Shown: piece after piece, positions 7,511-14,487 of the stretch
Layout: each line of letters opens with the position of its first letter
How positions within the stretch are numbered: position 1 is the stretch's first letter
Origin: Opitutales bacterium UBA7389
GTDB taxonomy: Bacteria > Verrucomicrobiota > Verrucomicrobiia > Opitutales > Opitutaceae
Length of the DNA stretch: 14,487 nucleotides
Assembly (NCBI GenBank): GCA_002474325.1
Contig: DKNL01000287.1
Coordinates: 2,292-16,778, forward strand
Direction: 5' to 3'
Program-made: the position numbers and the translations under genes
The notes under the pieces: model-generated
What the model saw: the letters and a program-made list of their open reading frames with translations, nothing else
Told to the model about the DNA's origin: nothing
Database searches by the model: none

Positions 7511-8854
7511 ATGAGGGCAAGCGGCGCGTTCTATGCTACAGGCAAAAGGATGAAAAGCGGGGCGATCGAAAATATGCCTTCCTACGAAATTGACTTCGCA
7601 GGGAGTGGGGAGGGAGCCCCTGTCGGATTGGATCAGTTCGATCATCTGGGAGCCTACAAAAAGCTGGGACCCATTTACAGCGTTGAGTTCAGAGGCGAGC
7701 CCTGGGTTTGTATTGGCGGTTTGGAGGCGAATACCGCCGCTTGGAAGAACCCCGATATTTGGAATTACCACGAAGCCCTTAAGCCGTTTCGAGAGGTCAT
7801 GGGCGATCGGCACGTTACCCAATTGGATGGAGAAGTCCACCGTGCGAAGCGCAAGCAGCTTAAGCCGGGTTTCGGAATGGGAGCCATCGCTCGCTGGATA
7901 CCTGCGATCGACGGGATCGTCCGGTCCGAGCTCGAGCGATTGGCTGGGGCCGAGACCTCTCTCCATTCGTTTTTCATGACCACTTTGACCTTGGCGAATG
8001 CGTCGACCTTGCTGAAGACCGAGTTAAGTGAGGAGGAAGTGGACACTTTCATCCGGTTCGAGGAAACCTTTATCAACTCTACTGTAATGTCGGATAAGGA
8101 TCGAGCGTCTTTCTATACTGACCCCTTATTCATAGATGACAGAAGAATCGTATTCGATTTCCTGAAACACGAAATTGAAGAGCGCCTTGCGGGGAAGGAG
8201 GTAAACGACAATTTCTCCCAAGTCGCCGAGCGAACGGCAATCGAGGGGGAAGCCCCTGATATGCAGGAGCTGGTTTCCGAGGCCTACCTCCTTCTCATGG
8301 CTGGAAATGGGAATACTTCGAAGCTCTTGAACTGCGGCCTTCAGCATATTCTCAGCGATAGCGATTGGCTGGATGTGATGCGCCGAGAATTGGAATCCTA
8401 TTCCGCAGATTCATTCGTGGAGGGGATGAAGCACTTTCCCGTGCTAAAAGCTACGATCGCCGAGATCGAGCGCCTCTTTCCTGCGGCCCCGGTTTTGTCG
8501 CGAGTAGTTGCTAAGCCATTCGAATTTAAAGGCTTCGTGCTGGATGAGGGAACGAAGGTGCTGCACATGCAGACAATCGCCCATTTTTTGGATGAGGTCT
8601 ATGAGGAGCCCTATCGATTCAAGCCACAGAGGTGGCTCGAGAACGATTATTCGAAAAAGGCCCAAGGGACTTTCGGTGGAAGCACTCACATTTGTCTGGG
8701 CATAAATCTAGTTCGTGTCCATATGCCCATCGTTCTGGCCAATATTCTGAGCAACTACGATCTAGCCTTTGAGTCGGCACCGGATATCCGATTGAATTTC
8801 AATTACGGCGTGCCGCAAGTGGCGGATTTGAGAGGCTCCTTCAGGCACCGCTAA
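7511..8854 (+). CDS. Cytochrome P450, soluble bacterial type, with atypical I-helix and heme-loop motifs
   Basis: A 447-residue heme monooxygenase-family protein with no membrane anchor. Landmarks in order are a C-helix region LDGEVHRAKR at 105-114, the I-helix segment LLMAGNGNTS at 261-270, the K-helix ExxR at E318-R321 (EIER), the FKPQRW meander motif at 370-375, and the heme loop FGGSTHICLG at 388-397 with ligand Cys395. Two positions depart from consensus. The acidic residue of the (A/G)Gx(D/E)T(T/S) oxygen-activation motif is Asn268, and the usual Gly of FGxGxHxCxG is Ser391. Other key residues are present, so heme binding is expected, but the catalytic habit may differ. Start: the ATG at 7511 has an AAGAG site; ATGs at 7550 and 7574 are alternatives that would remove 13 or 21 poorly conserved residues. 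No ferredoxin or reductase gene is nearby, so partners are elsewhere. The substrate is unknown. Confidence 0.9.
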   Translation: MRASGAFYATGKRMKSGAIENMPSYEIDFAGSGEGAPVGLDQFDHLGAYKKLGPIYSVEFRGEPWVCIGGLEANTAAWKNPDIWNYHEALKPFREVMGDRHVTQLDGEVHRAKRKQLKPGFGMGAIARWIPAIDGIVRSELERLAGAETSLHSFFMTTLTLANASTLLKTELSEEEVDTFIRFEETFINSTVMSDKDRASFYTDPLFIDDRRIVFDFLKHEIEERLAGKEVNDNFSQVAERTAIEGEAPDMQELVSEAYLLLMAGNGNTSKLLNCGLQHILSDSDWLDVMRRELESYSADSFVEGMKHFPVLKATIAEIERLFPAAPVLSRVVAKPFEFKGFVLDEGTKVLHMQTIAHFLDEVYEEPYRFKPQRWLENDYSKKAQGTFGGSTHICLGINLVRVHMPIVLANILSNYDLAFESAPDIRLNFNYGVPQVADLRGSFRHR

Positions 8855-8866
8855 TTTGCCGCAGGT

Positions 8867-8925
8867 GAAGGCCAGGGCGGTATTGGCGGAGCCTCTTTCG
8901 ATTTCCGCTATTGGCCTTCTATTTT
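8867..8925 (+). terminator. Possible terminator between convergent P450 and NUP genes
   Basis: A perfect 8-base inverted repeat, GAAGGCCA at 8867-8874 and TGGCCTTC at 8912-8919, encloses a second smaller stem (GCGGA at 8886-8890, TCCGC at 8904-8908). On the plus strand it is followed by TATTTT, so it could end P450 transcription. The right arm overlaps the stop codon of the minus-strand NUP gene. The long internal loop makes this weaker than a standard intrinsic terminator. Confidence 0.4.
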
Positions 8926-10958
8926 GCCGGCTTTGGAAGCTCTTTTCGGTAGCTGTCCCACTTGGCGACAATTTCGCGTACCGCTTTGCTGCCAACGTCG
9001 TAGGCGGCTTCCAAGGAGGGAATGAAAGCAGAATATCCGCCCTTCTTTTCGCCGCTTAGATTGACGGCCGCGTTGACGCCGGGCGGGGGCATGGAAAAAT
9101 TGCTTCCGGTCCGGAGGACGAGAACGCGTTGCGTATCGACCTTCCCGGCGTTTTCTAGGAAGGTGAGGGACTGGAGGGTGCCGGTCTCTTCCATGGCGGA
9201 TGTTACGAATTCCCCTTTTCCTTCGGTCCAGTAGTCGACCCAATCATTGGCCCAACTGTTCATTATTTTCCCATGCCAAAAAGTCATCGCTGCCAGGTGA
9301 TCTCCTTTGAGCACGAATGGCGGTTTTTGAGCATTTGGATAGCCGATGTATTTCTTTCGTAGGATTTTCATGGCATCGGTATCCTTGATTCTCACGTCTT
9401 TGGTTAATTGGTAGGCCCATTCGACTAGATCGGAATCTAGCTTGTAGAGAAGTCCTCCTTTGTCCTCGGGAAGGGGGTTTATCCAGGGAAATTCGGGGTG
9501 CCGAATGGGCGTGTATCCATATTTCCAGTCGTCTGGGGCCTCCCGAATGTCAATTTCATGAGAGAGGTCTCCATCTATCAGCCACTCGGCCCAAGCTGCT
9601 GACCCCAGCGACATGTCGTTGGGGTCGACGCCGGCGATTCCCGCAATGAGCCAATAGGCTTCGCTCAGGTCGAAGCGCGGATCCATTCCCAGCGCCATGA
9701 TAGACGCGGCGGAGCGGTAGGTTCCAATTCCAGTGACGATTCCCAGCACGTCATCTTCATCGTTGTAGCGAAGATCTCGATAGCCCTGTGGAAAGGAGAT
9801 CTTCTGATCGAGCGGGTAGCGTTCGACCCAGTTTTGGAATTCGGCGGGCTGGTCTCCCTCGTCTTCGCCGAGTTCGAACATGGCGACGACCACCACTTTA
9901 ATCTTGGTCTTGCTCGCTTTGGCCTTGGGAATGCGATAAGACGTTTCGTTCCAGTCTTCGATCAGTTGGTGGGCGACGACGCTGCCGAGTTTGTAAGCCG
10001 CTTCAAGGGCAGGGCGACCGTTTGCGGGATAGGGAGCGGTGGCACTCCAGGAGGCGGCCTTGTCCTTAGGCTGCATGGAATAATTGCTTGCCGTTCTCAG
10101 TACGAGAACGCGCTCGAAATCAATTTTCCCTGCTTGGGCGAGTCTTCGTAGAGCGGTAAGCGTGCCGCTGTCTTCCATGTTGGACATGACAAATTCAGCT
10201 TGGCCGTCGGTGTGCAGTTTCATCCAGTCATTGGCCCATTGATTGAGCTTCTCGCCATGAAAGTAGGTGGAAGAGCTCAACGAATCCCCGATGATTACCT
10301 GCGGGGGAGTCATGGCGTTGGGGTAACCGACGAACTGCTCTCGGAATTCCTTCAAAGCCGGGGTGTCGCCAACGGGCATATCCTTGGTCAGTTGATAGGC
10401 CCATTCTACGAGCCCATCGTTCAATTCGAACGTGATGTTGTCTACCGTCCAACCGGTATCGAGCTGATTGGGCTCGTAGCCGCCAAGCGGTATCATGCCG
10501 TAGGGCCATTCCTCGGGAATTTCTCGAGCGTCCAGTTCGTAAAGAAGATCGCCATCGACGACCCACTTCGCCCAAGCCGCAGTGCCGAGAGAGGCATCTT
10601 CAGGGTCGGCTCCCGCTATCCCTGCGATGATCCAGTAGGTTTTGGAAAAGTCGAAACGCGGATCCATGCCGAGAGCGGTGATTGTCGTGGCCGCGTGCGT
10701 GACGCCTCCTCCCGTCAGGGCAACCATAAGGCCTTCTTCGCTCATGAGCAGATCCGTTCTGCCCATGGGAAAAGGCAGGACGATGTCCAGACTCTCCCGC
10801 TCGGCCCAGAATTGCAGCTCTCCTGGTCGGTCGCCCGTAATTTCGCCCATTTCGTACATTGCAAGTACAACGACTTTAACGGGTATAGGCTTCTCTGCGA
10901 AAGCGGGCACGCTCGCTGCCATTAGGATCGTCGTCAGAATAAGATGAATTTTAAGCAT
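8919..10958 (-). CDS. Secreted tandem-duplicated NUP ('purine nucleoside permease') family protein
   Basis: A 679-residue protein made of a signal peptide (1-21, cleavage after AFA) and two complete NUP-family domains in tandem, at about 25-346 and 352-675, joined by a short Lys-rich linker. The halves align throughout: GMDPRFD at 97-103 and 424-430, IAGIAG at 111-116 and 438-443, the GTAAWAKW / GSAAWAEW segments, GYPNA at 211-215 and 539-543, SWANDW/QWANDW, and ME(D/E)xGTL near 261 and 589 followed by RVLVLRT. The family is named after a Candida albicans protein linked to adenosine and guanosine uptake. I see no membrane helices beyond the signal peptide. The GxAGxDP and ME..G motif order resembles nucleoside phosphorylase/nucleosidase folds, so an exported nucleoside-splitting enzyme is likelier than a permease; that is inference. 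The start ATG at 10958 gives a clean signal peptide, and the TTG at 11033 is rejected. The gene is divergent from the purine permease operon. Confidence 0.87.
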   Translation of the reverse strand: MLKIHLILTTILMAASVPAFAEKPIPVKVVVLAMYEMGEITGDRPGELQFWAERESLDIVLPFPMGRTDLLMSEEGLMVALTGGGVTHAATTITALGMDPRFDFSKTYWIIAGIAGADPEDASLGTAAWAKWVVDGDLLYELDAREIPEEWPYGMIPLGGYEPNQLDTGWTVDNITFELNDGLVEWAYQLTKDMPVGDTPALKEFREQFVGYPNAMTPPQVIIGDSLSSSTYFHGEKLNQWANDWMKLHTDGQAEFVMSNMEDSGTLTALRRLAQAGKIDFERVLVLRTASNYSMQPKDKAASWSATAPYPANGRPALEAAYKLGSVVAHQLIEDWNETSYRIPKAKASKTKIKVVVVAMFELGEDEGDQPAEFQNWVERYPLDQKISFPQGYRDLRYNDEDDVLGIVTGIGTYRSAASIMALGMDPRFDLSEAYWLIAGIAGVDPNDMSLGSAAWAEWLIDGDLSHEIDIREAPDDWKYGYTPIRHPEFPWINPLPEDKGGLLYKLDSDLVEWAYQLTKDVRIKDTDAMKILRKKYIGYPNAQKPPFVLKGDHLAAMTFWHGKIMNSWANDWVDYWTEGKGEFVTSAMEETGTLQSLTFLENAGKVDTQRVLVLRTGSNFSMPPPGVNAAVNLSGEKKGGYSAFIPSLEAAYDVGSKAVREIVAKWDSYRKELPKPAK

Positions 10959-11062
10959 ATGGGCGTTAAGGCACAAGCCGTGCCAATCGATTGTCGGGAG
11001 CGGCGTTTTTAAAAAAAAGAAAGTTTTCCGCAAATCGGCGCCGATGCTGCTTGAAGGTCTTC
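10959..11062. promoter_or_regulatory. Divergent intergenic region between NUP gene and purine permease operon
   Basis: These 104 bases separate the two divergent purine transcription units and should hold both promoters, probably under shared control. Visible elements are GGCAC-N5-GTGCC at 10970-10984, close to the NUP start, and a T5A8 tract at 11006-11018. A weak minus-strand candidate promoter is TTGCGG, 16 bases, then TAAAAA. No PurR-like box or riboswitch was recognised. Confidence 0.4.
11053..11057 (+). promoter_or_regulatory. Ribosome binding site of the purine permease
   Basis: GAAGG lies five bases before the ATG at 11063. It supports that start over the in-frame TTG at 10991, which would add a charged 24-residue extension unlike the family. 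Confidence 0.65.
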
Positions 11063-12376
11063 ATGCTGGAAAAGCTATTCGGTCTAAAAGCGGCGAATAC
11101 CACGGTGAGAACGGAGTTCCTTGCCGGAATTACCACGTTTGCTGCCATGGCCTACATTCTAGCGGTGAACCCTGCGATTCTGAGCAACGCAGGTATGCCG
11201 GTTCCGGCACTTATTACGGTTACTGCCATCGCGGCCGCCCTGGGCTGCTTTCTGATGGCGGTCATGACGAATTACCCCATTGCCCAAGCGCCAGGTATGG
11301 GGACTAACAGCTACTTCGCGTTCGTCATCTGCATTGGCAGCGGATTACCCTGGCAGACGGCGCTAGCACTCACCTTTTGGAATGGCATCATTTTCCTCAT
11401 TCTCTCGGTTACCGGATTGCGCAGTAAGCTGGCCGAATCCCTACCGAATGGGGTTAAGATCGGGATTCAATGCGGAATCGGTTTTTTCATTGCGTTCATC
11501 GGCTTGAAAAGCGTTGGGATTGTCATCGCCCACGAGGCGACGCTTGTATCGATTGGCGACCTAAAGGCCCCAGCATCCTTGATGGTTATGGGGGGACTCG
11601 CATTTATGACGTTCCTGACGATCAGGAAAGTCAGTGGGGCGTTGTTTATCACTATCTTGGGTCTGACTGTGATTGGCCTAATTATTCCCAGCCAAGGAGC
11701 AATGGTGACCTCAGTTCCCGATGGAATCGTTTCCTTGCCCTCTGGCATATCCGAAACGTTTTTGAAGTTGGATATTCTGTATCCGATAAAACACTTTCCT
11801 GAAATAGCGGATGTCCTGATAACGCTTTTGCTCCTAGATTTGTTCGATAGTATCGGAACTCTTGTAGGCCTATCCAGACGGGCTAATCTCGTTCGGAAGG
11901 ATGGTTCGATGCCGAAGATGGGCAAAGCCTTGACCGCTGATGCCGTCGCCACGGTTGCCGGTTCCCTTTTCGGTACCTCGACAACCACTTCCTACATAGA
12001 ATCAGCGGCGGGCATCGAATCAGGAGGACGGACGGGACTCACCTCTGTTGTGACCGGTCTCTGCTTTCTGGTGGCCTTGATCTTTACCCCGATTATTCTA
12101 ATTGTTCCGGCGGCGGCTACCGCACCGGCTCTCGTAATGGTGGGCGCTTTTATGGCTCAGGGCTTGAAGGAATTGAAGTTCGATGATTTGGGCGAAGTCG
12201 TACCGGCGTTCATAACGATGCTGATGATTCCGCTAACCTTTAGCATTACGGAGGGGATTGGATTCGGGTTAACACTTTACTCGCTGATTCTGCTCTTGAG
12301 CGGAAGGGCTAAAGAAGCCCCTTTCTTGAGCTACGCGATATCTATTGTATTCGTTATTTACTACGCTTTTTTATGA
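11063..12376 (+). CDS. NCS2-family purine base permease (AzgA/PbuG type)
   Basis: A 437-residue polytopic inner-membrane protein of the AzgA branch of the NCS2 nucleobase transporters, which import adenine, hypoxanthine or guanine with protons. The N-terminal pattern FLAGITTFAAMAYILAVNP at 19-37, QAPGMGTNSYFAF at 75-87, LLLLDLFDSIGTLVG at 255-269 and FGTSTTTSYIESAAGIESGG at 303-322 are signature regions of this branch, including the acidic residues of helices 8 and 10. About 12-14 hydrophobic segments fit the NCS2 fold, and length fits (430-450). It is the first gene of a plus-strand operon: its stop overlaps the start of the adenosine deaminase gene as ATGA. It is divergent from the NUP gene. 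Context points to uptake of bases released outside the cell. The preferred base cannot be told from sequence. Confidence 0.92.
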   Translation: MLEKLFGLKAANTTVRTEFLAGITTFAAMAYILAVNPAILSNAGMPVPALITVTAIAAALGCFLMAVMTNYPIAQAPGMGTNSYFAFVICIGSGLPWQTALALTFWNGIIFLILSVTGLRSKLAESLPNGVKIGIQCGIGFFIAFIGLKSVGIVIAHEATLVSIGDLKAPASLMVMGGLAFMTFLTIRKVSGALFITILGLTVIGLIIPSQGAMVTSVPDGIVSLPSGISETFLKLDILYPIKHFPEIADVLITLLLLDLFDSIGTLVGLSRRANLVRKDGSMPKMGKALTADAVATVAGSLFGTSTTTSYIESAAGIESGGRTGLTSVVTGLCFLVALIFTPIILIVPAAATAPALVMVGAFMAQGLKELKFDDLGEVVPAFITMLMIPLTFSITEGIGFGLTLYSLILLLSGRAKEAPFLSYAISIVFVIYYAFL

Positions 12377-13926
12377 AACGGAATTTCGTCAATGAAAGCA
12401 GGCTTACTCGGCGAGGATTCTTGGCTACGGGTGTCTTAGCGGGAAGTGTCTTAGGGATCGGCTCCGATGCGATGGAGGCTAAGCCTGTGAATCCTTCAGT
12501 TGGGAAATTCGGCGAGCGGACCCACGGTAGCAAGATTCTCGCTCCAAAGATTCCTTTGAAAAAGATCGGCCTGATTTTCGAAGATCTGAAGCGAAACGCT
12601 TCACCGGAGGAACTATACCGATTCCTCTACGCCCTGCCGAAGGGCGGGGATATCCACCATCACTTCGGTGGAGGTATGCTTCCCGAAATGTGGTTCGACG
12701 TCGCGACCGATAGAAGCCGTAATGGGTATCAGGAATTCTATACCAGGCATCGCGTATCTGGTTACTTCAAGACAGACGCTAACAAACATCGTGACTCGAG
12801 AAACCGGATGTTTTGGACCACTATATCGGAATCGAGTTTTAAAAGCCTACCTGCCCCTGCCCGAACTGATTTCAAAGCCATGACCAGTCTCAATCAGGAA
12901 GAAAGAGAAGAGTGGCTTGGATCGGTTGTCCTAGATAAAGACTACGAAGGTCGCGACGAGTTTTTCGAGTATATATGGCCTCGTCTCAACGAGCTATTGA
13001 GTAGTATCGATGTGATGTCTGAGCTGCTTGTCGAAAACATGAAGCGATTCGCCGCGGAAGGCGTACGCTACTTGGAAATTCAGACAGGTCCGTGGGGTTG
13101 GAAAGACGGTCGAGGCAATGATCTATCTGCCGAAGAAGCCAATGTGGCTATCAAGCGACGATTAAATCAGCCGGATGCGGTGGCCACAGGCGTTACCGTT
13201 CGCTTCCAAGGCATTGTTGTACGTTTTGAAGACGATGCGGAGGAGAAGGTCGAGAGGTTCTACGAGTTCATCGACCAGCATCGCGATTTCTGGGTAGGGT
13301 TGAACATGGCCGCTCGGGAGGATGACAATCGCGGATACGCTGCTAGGTTTACGGACGTCTATGATCGAATGTTGCGGAAGTACCCGGGGATAGGTATTTC
13401 GATTCACGCAGGAGAAGCGGAAAAGCGAGATAACCAGATCTTTGATACGCTTCGTTTGGGAGCTACCAGAATTGGACACGGCATAAATTTGTTTCAGGAC
13501 GAGAAAACGATGCAAGTGATGCGGGGAGAGAAGTTCCTGGTGGAAATCAACTTGATTAGCAACGAGCTTCTGGGTTATGTGCCAGATCTTGATAAACACC
13601 CATTCCCTATATACTTGCGACAGGGAATTCCGGTCTGTCTTAATACGGATGATAGGGGCATGTGGCACTCCAATATGACGGATGAGTACTACGTCGCCGT
13701 GAGCCGATACAATTTGTCGTGGAAGGAGCTCATCTCTCTTGGAGAAAACAGTCTCGTTCACAGTTTTCTGGACGAGGAAGAGAAAATGCAATTGGTGAGT
13801 GAATACAATGAAGACCTGATTGTGTTCGCAGATAGATGCCTGGAAAAGGGCTGGCGTGAGATGGCAGCCTCGACCGATGCCGTCACCTATGACTATGGTC
13901 GCGACAAGCTCGGGCTAACCATATAA
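12373..13926 (+). CDS. Tat-exported adenosine deaminase, ADGF/ADA2-like
   Basis: A 517-residue zinc-dependent deaminase. The N-terminus has a twin-arginine motif (LTRRGFLATG, Arg13-Arg14) and a hydrophobic stretch to about residue 30, so it should be folded in the cytoplasm and exported by Tat. Catalytic residues of the adenosine deaminase family are present: the metal pair His95 and His97 in GGDIHHH, His345 and Glu348 in HAGE, His369 in RIGHG, and Asp426-Asp427 in NTDD. The protein is far longer than the usual bacterial enzyme of about 340. The ISNELLGYVPDLDKHP segment at 395-410 resembles the secreted ADGF/ADA2 branch more than cytoplasmic Add. It would convert adenosine to inosine plus ammonia outside the cytoplasm. 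Other aminohydrolase substrates remain possible. The start overlaps the permease stop by four bases, and the adenine deaminase gene follows 27 bases after its stop. Confidence 0.88.
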   Translation: MKRNFVNESRLTRRGFLATGVLAGSVLGIGSDAMEAKPVNPSVGKFGERTHGSKILAPKIPLKKIGLIFEDLKRNASPEELYRFLYALPKGGDIHHHFGGGMLPEMWFDVATDRSRNGYQEFYTRHRVSGYFKTDANKHRDSRNRMFWTTISESSFKSLPAPARTDFKAMTSLNQEEREEWLGSVVLDKDYEGRDEFFEYIWPRLNELLSSIDVMSELLVENMKRFAAEGVRYLEIQTGPWGWKDGRGNDLSAEEANVAIKRRLNQPDAVATGVTVRFQGIVVRFEDDAEEKVERFYEFIDQHRDFWVGLNMAAREDDNRGYAARFTDVYDRMLRKYPGIGISIHAGEAEKRDNQIFDTLRLGATRIGHGINLFQDEKTMQVMRGEKFLVEINLISNELLGYVPDLDKHPFPIYLRQGIPVCLNTDDRGMWHSNMTDEYYVAVSRYNLSWKELISLGENSLVHSFLDEEEKMQLVSEYNEDLIVFADRCLEKGWREMAASTDAVTYDYGRDKLGLTI

Positions 13927-13953
13927 TTCACGCAATACTAGCTATATTCAGAG

Positions 13954-14487
13954 ATGCCTAATTCAACTAACCGCTTTTCTGTATCCCCGCTGTGCGAGTC
14001 TACAATCCACTTATCCCAAGTCGCATCTGGCCGATTGGCTCCGGATCTCGTCCTGACGGGAGCCCGTATCCTTTCGGTCTATACTGAGCGAATGCTGGAT
14101 GATCGGGAGATTTGGATCGCCAAGGGGCGGATCGCCTCGGTTGCTAAAGCAGGTAGCTGCCCATTTGAAGAAGCGCCTCGCTATGATGTTGAGGGTGGTA
14201 TCTTGGCCCCGGGACTGGTCGATCCTCATATACACATAGAGAGTAGTATGATGACGGCCTGCGCTTATGCGGAAGGAGCATTGCTAAATGGAACGACGAC
14301 TTTGTTTTGCGATAGCCATGAGATAGGTAATGTGAGCGACGTGGATGGAATCGAGTGGATGCTCGAAGACGCTCGGCAAGCCCCTCTCAATATATTCCTG
14401 ACCTTGCCCTCTACGATCCCCGCGACGAATGACAGCCTCGAAACCTGCGGGGGCGATCTTACCCCCAGCAAAGCGGCCGCTCTGTTT
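13954..14487 (+). CDS. ade: Adenine deaminase, N-terminal part (runs off the window end)
   Basis: An open frame of 178 codons without a stop continues past the window edge. The start ATG at 13954 follows the adenosine deaminase stop by 27 bases, with CAGAG just upstream. Residues about 30-66 are the composite N-terminal beta strands of amidohydrolases. PGLVDPHIHIESSMM at 87-100 supplies the HxH metal motif (His92, His94) with the ESSM tail typical of adenine deaminase. GTTTLFCDSHEIGNV at 113-127 corresponds to the usual GTTTVVxDPHEIANV, and a PSTIPAT..SLETCG stretch at 152-166 is also characteristic. The enzyme (about 550-600 residues in full) converts adenine to hypoxanthine and ammonia in the cytoplasm. 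There is no signal peptide. It completes the operon with the purine permease and exported adenosine deaminase. Identity is strong although only the first third is visible. Confidence 0.88.
   Translation, partial: MPNSTNRFSVSPLCESTIHLSQVASGRLAPDLVLTGARILSVYTERMLDDREIWIAKGRIASVAKAGSCPFEEAPRYDVEGGILAPGLVDPHIHIESSMMTACAYAEGALLNGTTTLFCDSHEIGNVSDVDGIEWMLEDARQAPLNIFLTLPSTIPATNDSLETCGGDLTPSKAAALF

Noticed and set aside
10200..10925. 241-codon open frame on the plus strand
   Set aside because: It lies wholly antisense to the NUP gene, has no recognisable domain, and the NUP reading is strongly conserved.
10959..11033. N-terminal extension of the NUP protein to a TTG
   Set aside because: It would bury the clear signal peptide beginning at the ATG at 10958.
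10991..11062. N-terminal extension of the purine permease to a TTG
   Set aside because: The extension is Arg/Lys-rich and non-family, while the ATG at 11063 has a good ribosome site.
13162..13791. 209-codon open frame on the minus strand
   Set aside because: Antisense to the catalytic part of the adenosine deaminase, with no family features.

Overview
The window reads as bacterial accessory chromosome of roughly balanced GC, densely packed, with no RNA gene, CRISPR array or insertion sequence that I could see. It contains no gene-free stretch above about 110 bases. The gene set (a long-ExbB TonB system followed by a TPR protein, Sec and Tat signal peptides, a PhoD-type phosphatase, purine scavenging) indicates a diderm, free-living, probably aquatic heterotroph. 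My best guess is a member of Verrucomicrobiota (Opitutae-like). That is an impression from gene content and sequence flavour, not a demonstrated placement.

Layout. (1) 1-3443, plus strand: the end of a TonB energising operon, with the C-terminus of a TolQ/ExbB-family protein, a second ExbB, ExbD, TonB and an exported TPR protein. This order matches the TonB2/TtpC type of system known from vibrios. (2) 3527-7405: an acetamidase/formamidase on the plus strand converges on a minus-strand pair, an exported PhoD-like phosphatase followed by an amidase-signature hydrolase. (3) 7511-8854, plus strand: a cytochrome P450 with unusual residues in two conserved motifs, divergent from the phosphatase. 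(4) 8919-14487: a purine nucleoside locus. A secreted, double-length 'purine nucleoside permease' (NUP) family protein lies on the minus strand. Divergent from it is a plus-strand operon of an AzgA-type purine base permease, a Tat-exported adenosine deaminase and an adenine deaminase that runs off the end of the window.

How the genes may work together. The last block reads as a complete route for outside-in use of purine nucleosides. In this reading, adenosine is deaminated outside the cytoplasm by the Tat-exported deaminase. Nucleosides are split there by the tandem NUP protein, which looks like a soluble nucleoside-phosphorylase-fold enzyme rather than a transporter. Free bases are imported by the AzgA-type permease, and adenine is deaminated in the cytoplasm by adenine deaminase. 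The exported PhoD-like phosphatase could supply nucleosides from nucleotides, and the amidases suit a nitrogen-scavenging theme, but those two links are speculative. The purine locus is the most interesting part of the window.
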